Positions 5,288 to 10,954 of a stretch of DNA of 10,954 bases are shown here, piece after piece (the first letter of the stretch is position 1; every line of letters starts with the position of its first letter). A program made the position numbers and the translations under genes. The notes under the pieces are model-generated. The model was not told the DNA's origin and did not search any database. It worked only from the letters and a program-made list of their open reading frames with translations. The stretch comes from Candidatus Aminicenantes bacterium UBA876. GTDB taxonomy: Bacteria > Acidobacteriota > Aminicenantia > UBA2199. The stretch is taken from positions 455-11,408 of the forward strand of contig DBFQ01000052.1 of the NCBI GenBank assembly GCA_002294665.1, given 5' to 3'.

Positions 5288-5782
5288 ATGAAGAAAGAGA
5301 CCCCGCGGGGCAGGGCCGATCTTCCGGATATGGCTGCATTTACGGAACTTTGCCACAGCCATGGATTAAAGGTGACTCCCCAGCGGAATGAAATATTCCG
5401 ACAATTGCTGATCAGCCGGGACCATCCCTGTGCCGACGCGTTGTACCGCCGGGTAAAACGCAAATTTCCCGGAATCTCGTTTGACACCGTGCACCGCACC
5501 TTGCAGACTTTTACTGACCTGGGACTCGCCCATGTCGTGGAAGGAACCGGTGTGCCGCGGCGATTCGATCCCAACCTCGATGACCATTACCATTTCTGGT
5601 GCCGGATCTGCCGTCGCGTGTTTGATCTCCCGGTCCGGGATCAAGACAAGCGCGGAGTCGCTTTAGAATTGCCCGATTACCAGGGGTATCGTGTCTTGAA
5701 GGCGCGCCTGGTTCTGGAAGGCGTCTGCGCGGAGTGTTTGCAAAAAACTCATGATGATATGGACGGAGGCCGGTCGCTATGA
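5288..5782 (+). CDS. Fur-family metalloregulator, PerR-like
   Basis: A 164-residue DNA-binding repressor with the Fur layout: an N-terminal winged helix (GLKVTPQRNEIFRQL at 26-40, recognition helix ISFDTVHRTLQTF at 63-75) and a C-terminal metal-binding dimerisation domain. Two CxxC pairs (C105/C108 and C147/C150) form the structural zinc site. The regulatory-site residues H46, D94, H100, H102 and D113 match B. subtilis PerR H37, D85, H91, H93 and D104 with a constant offset of 9, which favours peroxide sensing through Fe/Mn over a plain Fur or Zur role. A His (H69) replaces the Tyr usual in TVYRTL. Translation from 5288 would be leaderless; the in-frame ATG at 5330 (150 residues) is an alternative, but neither has a clear ribosome site. 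Its TGA overlaps the next ATG. Confidence 0.93.
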   Translation: MKKETPRGRADLPDMAAFTELCHSHGLKVTPQRNEIFRQLLISRDHPCADALYRRVKRKFPGISFDTVHRTLQTFTDLGLAHVVEGTGVPRRFDPNLDDHYHFWCRICRRVFDLPVRDQDKRGVALELPDYQGYRVLKARLVLEGVCAECLQKTHDDMDGGRSL

Positions 5783-7905
5783 TACGATACACGGTGCGCA
5801 AGAAGACGATTTTTTTCTTTCTGCTGGCTGGAGCGCTGGCGCCCCTGCAGGCCTATGTGGGGCCGGGGGCCGGCTTCGCATTCGCCGGTTCTTTTTTCTT
5901 TATCTTTATCGCTTTTTTCCTGGCTTTTTTTAATTTCCTTACCTTTCCCATCCGCGCCCTGATCAAGTACCTGAAGCGCAGGCGCACATTGAAGCGTGCC
6001 GGGTTCAAGCGCGCGGTGATCGTGGGCTTCGACGGCATGGACTACGATCTCTTGAAGCGTTTCCGCAGTCAGGGCTTGGAGTTGCCGAACTTCAGCGCCA
6101 TTGAAAAAGAAGGAACTTTTGCGCCGTTGTTGAGCACCGAGCCGCCCATCTCACCGGTTGCCTGGTCCACGTTTTCCACCGGGGTGAACCCGGGTAAGCA
6201 CAATATCTTTGACTTCCTGACCACGGACCGGGCGACCTACATGCCGAAGATCTCGTGCTCGGAAATACTCCCTCCACGCCGTACGTTGCGAATCGGTAAA
6301 CGGATCCTGCCCTTATCGCGTCCGCATATTGAGCTGTTGCGCAAGAGCAAGAGTTTCTGGAAGGTCGCGGGTGAACATGGGATTTTTTCATCGGTACTGC
6401 GCGTGCCGTTTACTTTTCCCCCGGAGAAGTTTTATGGCAACCAGCTTTCCGGCCTGGGGACTCCGGATCTGCGCGGAACCCAGGGCAGCTTCAGTTATTA
6501 TTCAGAGACGCGCCAGGAGAGCACCGATATCTGGGAGGGCATGACCGAAATCCTGGAAAAGACCGAACCCGGATTTTTCCGCGGACGTTTACGCGGTCCG
6601 GAGCATCCTTTCCGCAAGGGACGGCATTTCCTTTCCACTCCGTTTACTCTGAAGGTGGATGATTCCGGTCGCGGTGCGGTTCTGCGAGTGGGCAAGGAAA
6701 ACGTGCACCTGGAACCGGATCGCATCTCGCGCTGGATACCGGTTGAGTTCCGTGCCGGTATGATCCGTATTTCCGGAGTGGTCCAGCTTGTGCTGAACAG
6801 TGTAACCCCGGTGGGCCTCTATGTTTCACCCATCCATATCGATCCGGCCAAGCCGTCCATGCCGGTTTCGCACCCCAAGGTTTTCTCCGTGTACCTTTCC
6901 CGTTTGCTGGGTCCTTTCGCCACGCTGGGCATGGCTGAAGACACGACCGCTGTGAATGAGAAGGTGCTGTCCGAGGATGCCTTTCTGCAACAGGTATACC
7001 GCACCCAGGAAGAGCGGGAAAAGGCGTTTTTCGACAGCCTTTCCAAGGTGCGTTCCGGCATGGTTGTCCAGGTGTTTGAATCCACGGACCGCATTCAGCA
7101 TATGTTCTGGCGTTACCTGCCGGGCGCGGGCTCTCCGGCTGAAACGCCGGGCGGAAACGACCGGATCGTGAATGCCATCCGTGATTCCTATCAGGCCATG
7201 GACGATTTCCTGGGGCGCCTGCGACCGAAGTTGAAAAAAAGTGATCTGCTCGTCATCGTGTCGGATCATGGCTTCGGCCCGTTTAACCGCGGCTTCCATC
7301 TCAATTCCTGGCTGCATAAAGAGGGCTACCTGGTCCTCAAGGACGGTAAGCAAGAGAGCGGCAAGTGGTTTGCCGATGTAGACTGGAGCCGTTCGCGCGC
7401 CTACGGCCAGGGGTTGAACGGAATTTTCCTCAACCTCAAGGGCCGGGAAAAGTACGGAGTTGTCGAGCCCGGAGAAGAAGCCGCGGCTTTGAAAGCAGAA
7501 ATTTGCGGTAAGCTGAAAGCATTGAGAGACCCCCTGACCGGTTCCCCGGTTGTACGCCAGGCCTGGCCCAGTGAGTCCATCTACCGCGGCCCTTACCTGC
7601 GCAACGCGCCCGACGTGGTGCTGGGGTATGAGAAAGGCATGCGTGTCTCCTGGGAATCCGCAATCAATACCGTCGGCACGGAATTGTTTTCCGACAATAT
7701 CCGCTGGTGGAGCGGCGACCACGCCTTTACCCGTGATCAGGTTCCGGGGATCTTTTTTTCCAACCGCCCGATACGAGAGGCCAATCCGTCCCTGCTGGAC
7801 ATCGCGCCCACGGTACTGTCCGCGATGGGCGTGCGTCCTCCCGCCTTCATGGAGGGCCGGGACCTGGGAGTGACCGCGGCGGGTTCAATGGAGAAAAACA
7901 CATGA
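5779..7905 (+). CDS. Membrane-anchored AlkP-superfamily (type I phosphodiesterase-like) enzyme
   Basis: The 708-residue protein belongs to the alkaline phosphatase/nucleotide pyrophosphatase superfamily, two-metal (usually zinc) hydrolases of phosphate esters. Motifs in order: GFDGMD with metal ligand D85, the nucleophile region PPISPVAWSTFSTG (probably S125), PGKHNIFDF (H141), DRIQH (D437, H441), SDHGFG (D496, H497) and WWSGDH (D647, H648). The set is complete, so it is probably active; the substrate is unknown. The N-terminus has a hydrophobic segment at about 11-25, a GPGAG turn, a second segment at about 37-60, then KYLKRRRTLKR. By the positive-inside rule this places the catalytic domain in the cytoplasm, which is unusual for the superfamily. 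The residue 280-380 region is a beta-rich insert shared with the next gene (YVSPIHIDP). The ATGA overlap with the regulator and CGGAGG 9 bases upstream support the start. Confidence 0.9.
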   Translation: MIRYTVRKKTIFFFLLAGALAPLQAYVGPGAGFAFAGSFFFIFIAFFLAFFNFLTFPIRALIKYLKRRRTLKRAGFKRAVIVGFDGMDYDLLKRFRSQGLELPNFSAIEKEGTFAPLLSTEPPISPVAWSTFSTGVNPGKHNIFDFLTTDRATYMPKISCSEILPPRRTLRIGKRILPLSRPHIELLRKSKSFWKVAGEHGIFSSVLRVPFTFPPEKFYGNQLSGLGTPDLRGTQGSFSYYSETRQESTDIWEGMTEILEKTEPGFFRGRLRGPEHPFRKGRHFLSTPFTLKVDDSGRGAVLRVGKENVHLEPDRISRWIPVEFRAGMIRISGVVQLVLNSVTPVGLYVSPIHIDPAKPSMPVSHPKVFSVYLSRLLGPFATLGMAEDTTAVNEKVLSEDAFLQQVYRTQEEREKAFFDSLSKVRSGMVVQVFESTDRIQHMFWRYLPGAGSPAETPGGNDRIVNAIRDSYQAMDDFLGRLRPKLKKSDLLVIVSDHGFGPFNRGFHLNSWLHKEGYLVLKDGKQESGKWFADVDWSRSRAYGQGLNGIFLNLKGREKYGVVEPGEEAAALKAEICGKLKALRDPLTGSPVVRQAWPSESIYRGPYLRNAPDVVLGYEKGMRVSWESAINTVGTELFSDNIRWWSGDHAFTRDQVPGIFFSNRPIREANPSLLDIAPTVLSAMGVRPPAFMEGRDLGVTAAGSMEKNT

Positions 7906-9872
7906 AACGCAGGGATTTCATCATGAGCACGGGAACCGTGCTGGCGGCTACGCCTTTCATGAATTTCGGTGCCGGAGTAAAACCGGGGAAGCGCCTGATG
8001 GTGCTGGGCTTTGACGGCATGGACCCCGCGATCGCCAATCGCCTGATGCAGAAAGGCGAACTACCCAATCTGCAACGGCTGATGTCCCGCGGCGGCTTCA
8101 CCATGATGCAGACTTCCATCCCCGCCCAGAGCCCGGTGGCCTGGGCCAGTTTTGCGATCGGCAGTGATCCCGGGGCCACCGGCGTATACGATTTTCTGGC
8201 CCGTGATCCGCAGACCTATATGCCTGAATTCTCTCAGGCGCAGGCCATTCCCGCTTCATCGGTGGTCAAGCTCGGCAAATACCGCATTCCACTGAAATCC
8301 AGCCGCGTGGAACTGGGGCGTCAGGGGAAACCGTTCTGGAATACACTCGAAGAGCATGGCGTGGAAGCCACCCTGTTCAAGTTGCCCGGGAATTATCCCC
8401 CCAGTCCCACCCGGCAACGAACCATTTCCGGCATGGGCACTCCGGATGTCAAAGGGACGTACGGCATCTATACCCTGTATACGACGGACGAGTCCGAGGC
8501 GGAGAAGGATATTTCCCCCAACCTGCTGTATTATGCCTATATCAATGAAAAAAACATGTTGGAAGACGGCTGGATCGAAGGCCCGGAAAACGACCTGGTG
8601 GTTAACGCCGGTCCGGTCCGGGTGCCGTTCCAGGCATATCTTGATTACCGTCACAAAACGGCCCGAATCGATGTCCAGGGTAAGACCCTGCTGGTTTCCG
8701 AAGGCGAGTATTCGGATTGGGTGGAAGTTGATTTTCCCCTGATCGAGGGTGTCAGCAGCGTCACCGGAATGGTCAAGTTTTATGTGATGGAATTGGGCAA
8801 ACGTTTCCGGCTCTACATCTCGCCGGTTCACATCAGTCCCCTGCATCCCGCCGCCGAGATCTGTACACCGGACAACTACTCGCGGAAACTGGCGCGTGAG
8901 GTAGGGCTGTTTCACATGATCAACCTGCCGGCGGACACCAAGGCCCTGCAGCAGAAGACCTTCTCCATTGAAAACTTCATCGTGCAGAGCCAGTCGGTCT
9001 TTGACGAAAGCCGGCGACTTTTCCTTTATGAACTGGATCGCTTCTCGACACGATCCGGCGGCTTACTCTTCTTCTACTTCTCCAGCCTGGATCAGGGGCA
9101 GCACATGTATTGGGCGCTGACCGACCCGCAGCATCCTTTTTATCAGCCGGAGGCGGCCTCCCGTTACGGCTACGTGCTGGAGGATTTGTACCGCCAACAT
9201 GATCGCGTGCTGGGAGAAGCCCTTAAGAAAGTTCCACCGGACACCGGCATCATCGTGATGTCCGACCATGGTTTCGGGACCTTCCGCCGCGAAGTGAATA
9301 TCAACAACTGGTTGCATGACGAGGGTTACCTGAAACTGTCCACTCCGGACTGGTTTCCCGGGCAAAGCTTCCTGGAATACGGCAACTGGGCGGAAAGCCG
9401 GGCCTACGCCCTTGGCCTGAACGGCCTTTACCTGAACATGAAGGGGCGTGAGGCCGAAGGGATTGTCACGCCCGCTCAACGCCGTCAATTGCTGCAGGAA
9501 CTGAAAATCAAGTTGGAAGGCTTGCGTGATCCACTCAATGGCGAGCAGATGATCTCCAACGCCTACATTACCGAGGATGTCTTTTCTCCCACATACCTGG
9601 ACCGGGCTCCGGATATCATCCTGGGCTTCCGTCGCGGGTATCGCACCGTGGACAACGGCGCAATGGGCGGATTCTCGGAAAGAATCGTTGACAACCACAT
9701 GGACTGGTGGTCCGGGGACCATTGCATTGATCCCCAGGCCGTACCGGCGTCATTTGTCTCAAATTTTTCAATCAACCGCAAAGTCCCCGATATCCGGGAT
9801 ATGGCGCCAACCATTCTTGCCTATTTCGGTATCAACCCACCCCCGGCGATGACCGGGAAACCACTGGTCTAG
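7902..9872 (+). CDS. Tat-exported AlkP-superfamily (type I phosphodiesterase-like) enzyme, paralogue of the preceding gene
   Basis: The 656-residue protein is a clear tandem paralogue of the 5779 gene. Shared landmarks are GFDGMD (D38), the nucleophile region AQSPVAWASF (probably S77), GMGTPDVKGTYG, YISPVHISP, LDQGQH (D397, H401), SDHGFG (D455, H456), SRAYALGLNGLYLNMKGRE, LRDPLNG and WWSGDH (H607). The metal site looks complete. The PGKH motif that follows the nucleophile in its neighbour is PGATG here, so that His is lost. The N-terminus MKRRDFIMSTGTVLAA is a Tat-type signal (twin arginines at 3-4), implying folded export to the periplasm, unlike the membrane-anchored paralogue. ATG and the previous TGA overlap as ATGA, with TGGAG 8 bases upstream. 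The substrate is unknown; phospholipid, nucleotide or glycopolymer phosphodiesters are possibilities. Confidence 0.9.
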   Translation: MKRRDFIMSTGTVLAATPFMNFGAGVKPGKRLMVLGFDGMDPAIANRLMQKGELPNLQRLMSRGGFTMMQTSIPAQSPVAWASFAIGSDPGATGVYDFLARDPQTYMPEFSQAQAIPASSVVKLGKYRIPLKSSRVELGRQGKPFWNTLEEHGVEATLFKLPGNYPPSPTRQRTISGMGTPDVKGTYGIYTLYTTDESEAEKDISPNLLYYAYINEKNMLEDGWIEGPENDLVVNAGPVRVPFQAYLDYRHKTARIDVQGKTLLVSEGEYSDWVEVDFPLIEGVSSVTGMVKFYVMELGKRFRLYISPVHISPLHPAAEICTPDNYSRKLAREVGLFHMINLPADTKALQQKTFSIENFIVQSQSVFDESRRLFLYELDRFSTRSGGLLFFYFSSLDQGQHMYWALTDPQHPFYQPEAASRYGYVLEDLYRQHDRVLGEALKKVPPDTGIIVMSDHGFGTFRREVNINNWLHDEGYLKLSTPDWFPGQSFLEYGNWAESRAYALGLNGLYLNMKGREAEGIVTPAQRRQLLQELKIKLEGLRDPLNGEQMISNAYITEDVFSPTYLDRAPDIILGFRRGYRTVDNGAMGGFSERIVDNHMDWWSGDHCIDPQAVPASFVSNFSINRKVPDIRDMAPTILAYFGINPPPAMTGKPLV

Positions 9873-9880
9873 GAGGATAG

Positions 9881-10072
9881 ATGGCCAAGAAAGTGAAACT
9901 GAGCAACGAAGCCGTGCAGAAAGCGGATACCATTCTTGCCCACCATGGGTATGCTTCACTGGATGAAATGGTGGAAAGCCTGATCGCCCGGGAATTCGAT
10001 GCCATCCAATCCGGAGAGGGAAACCGCGAAGAAATGGCGGACAAATTGAGCGGATTGGGTTACATTTCCTGA
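9881..10072 (+). CDS. Small 63-residue protein, ribbon-helix-helix-like, with GLGYIS tail
   Basis: A perfect AGGAGG 4 bases before the ATG and an 8-base gap to the phosphodiesterase stop make this a real operon gene. The N-terminal part runs KVKLSNEAVQKADTILAHHGYASLDEMVESLIAREF: a short strand-like VKLS followed by two helices around a turn (GYASLDE), the pattern of CopG/Arc-type ribbon-helix-helix proteins. A charged linker then leads to DKLSGLGYIS. A similar LGYI/LGYL ending is, from memory, common at the C-termini of AlkP/sulfatase-superfamily proteins and of small proteins near them. There is no signal peptide or membrane segment, so it should be cytoplasmic. A second transcriptional regulator or a small partner of the phosphodiesterase is possible. 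The RHH assignment is tentative. Confidence 0.8.
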   Translation: MAKKVKLSNEAVQKADTILAHHGYASLDEMVESLIAREFDAIQSGEGNREEMADKLSGLGYIS

Positions 10073-10100
10073 TGTGTAGAAAGATGCGGGAGGCCCAGGC

Positions 10101-10922
10101 ATGATCCACGCCTTCAACTATTTTTTCACCCGCATGCTGCGGGTGGTGATGGCTCCTTTCGATCGCTTGGGCGATTTCTGGGGCATTCTGTTTCTCAGCC
10201 TGCTGTCATCGCTCATCGTGCTGGTGCTGTACCGTTGGGTCTCTTCGCCCCGTCGCATCCGCCATGCAAAAGACCAGATCAAGGCCAGTATCCTGGCCAT
10301 TCGCATGTATCGTGATTTCTGGCGGGTTACCCTGATGGCCTTCCTGCGCAGCCTGGGGCATACGCTCAGGTATTTCGCGCTGAACCTGGCGCCGTTGCTG
10401 TTGATCCTGCCGATCCTGGTTCCGGTCTTCGCCCAGATGGAAGCGCGCTACGGGATGCGCCCTTTCCATTTGGGTGAGGATGTGGTGGTGAAAGCGCGTT
10501 TTTCCCAGGATGTCAGCGACCTGGACGTGAAGCTGGAGGCGGCTGAAGGGTTTTCCACGGTCATGAACCCGGTCGTGGTTACGGCCTTGAATGAAATCAA
10601 CTGGAAACTACGCGCAAACGCGCCCGGTAAGTACCATATCCGCGTCAGCGGAGCGGATTTTTCAGGGCAAAAGAGCCTGGTCGCCGGAGAAGTTCCCGGG
10701 GCCCTGTCCAATCGCCGCTACGCCCGCTCCACCTGGGCGCATTTCTGGTATCCGATCGAACCCCTGATGCTGAATTCGGGCCCGTTGGAATCAATTTCAC
10801 TGCAATATCCGGGTAAACGGGTACGGTTCCTGGGTACACGCCTCCACTGGATCTGGCATTACCTGTTGCTCACGCTGATCCTGGTGCTGGGCCTGCGCAA
10901 ACGTTTCGGGGTCGAGTTCTAG
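10101..10922 (+). CDS. Three-span membrane protein with Oxa1/EMC3-like layout, function unknown
   Basis: The 273-residue product has an amphipathic N-terminal stretch (residues 5-20) and membrane segments at about 26-45, 92-112 and 249-265. Between the first two lies a positively charged helical hairpin (SSPRRIRHAKDQIKASILAIRMYRDFWR), which should be cytoplasmic. Residues 113-248 form an extracytoplasmic domain that is probably beta-rich (VVVKARF, VKLEAAEGF, GKYHIRVSGADF). The protein ends LRKRFGVEF, probably in the cytoplasm. The order TM, cytosolic charged hairpin, TM recalls the core of Oxa1/YidC and EMC3/DUF106 proteins. The C-terminal beta domain and third span are not part of that core, and I cannot confirm homology. 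GGGAGG sits 7 bases before the ATG. It is the last gene of the operon, 28 bases after the small protein. Confidence 0.8.
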   Translation: MIHAFNYFFTRMLRVVMAPFDRLGDFWGILFLSLLSSLIVLVLYRWVSSPRRIRHAKDQIKASILAIRMYRDFWRVTLMAFLRSLGHTLRYFALNLAPLLLILPILVPVFAQMEARYGMRPFHLGEDVVVKARFSQDVSDLDVKLEAAEGFSTVMNPVVVTALNEINWKLRANAPGKYHIRVSGADFSGQKSLVAGEVPGALSNRRYARSTWAHFWYPIEPLMLNSGPLESISLQYPGKRVRFLGTRLHWIWHYLLLTLILVLGLRKRFGVEF

Positions 10923-10923
10923 C

Positions 10924-10941
10924 AAAGTTGAAGAGTTGAAG
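10924..10941. repeat. CAACT-type 8-bp periodic repeat, tract 4 (reverse orientation)
   Basis: AAAGTTGAAGAGTTGAAG starts one base after the operon's last stop codon. Its complement contains TTCAACT twice with an 8-base period, matching tract 2 but in the opposite orientation. The window ends 13 bases later, so its full length is unknown. Confidence 0.65.
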
Positions 10942-10954
10942 TACCCTTTCGGGC

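Noticed and set aside
6826..7722. Long antisense open frame (298 residues) within the first phosphodiesterase gene
   Set aside because: The sense strand carries all family motifs; the antisense frame is a codon-bias shadow with no ribosome site or recognisable domain.
8256..9722. Two antisense open frames of 219 residues each (8256-8915 and 9063-9722) within the second phosphodiesterase gene
   Set aside because: They are in the same relation to the sense gene as the antisense frame in the neighbouring paralogue, so they are shared shadows of codon use.

Overview
This is a gene-dense bacterial segment, moderately GC-rich by eye. Two exported proteins that look like outer-membrane beta-barrels, a Tat-type signal and Sec signals point to a Gram-negative (diderm) bacterium. 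The pairing of AlkP-superfamily phosphodiesterase paralogues with short periodic intergenic repeats reminds me of uncultured Acidobacteriota/Aminicenantota-type genomes. That placement is an impression from gene content and has not been tested.

Layout. (1) 35-283, minus: a small glutaredoxin-like thiol oxidoreductase, diverging from serC across a 148-base region with a promoter for each direction. (2) 432-1505, plus: serC, phosphoserine aminotransferase. It converges on a two-gene minus-strand unit, kynU (kynureninase) followed by a histidine-phosphatase protein. Those two genes overlap by ATGA, and a perfect 14-bp hairpin separates the unit from serC. (3) 3614-4066 and 4168-4917, plus: two exported, probably beta-barrel proteins, each with its own candidate promoter. 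(4) 4918-5287: a 370-base gene-free stretch built from several repeat types and ending in a strong promoter. (5) 5288-10922, plus: an apparent five-gene operon. Its genes are a PerR-like Fur-family regulator, two tandem paralogous AlkP-superfamily phosphodiesterases, a 63-residue protein resembling ribbon-helix-helix proteins, and a three-segment membrane protein whose layout recalls the Oxa1/EMC3 fold.

How the parts may work together. The first block is amino-acid and redox metabolism: serine/PLP synthesis by SerC, kynurenine cleavage by KynU, and a phosphatase that could be a phosphoserine phosphatase. The operon from 5288 is the most unusual part. Its first three genes are joined by ATGA overlaps, and it starts from a near-consensus promoter placed so close to the ATG that the transcript would be leaderless. 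A near-perfect palindrome sits between the -35 and -10 boxes, as expected for autoregulation. The two phosphodiesterases keep the full set of metal-site motifs, but their N-termini suggest opposite sides of the inner membrane: one is membrane-anchored and probably faces the cytoplasm, the other is Tat-exported. Substrates are unknown. An 8-9-bp periodic CAACT repeat occurs four times, three of them directly beside a stop codon.
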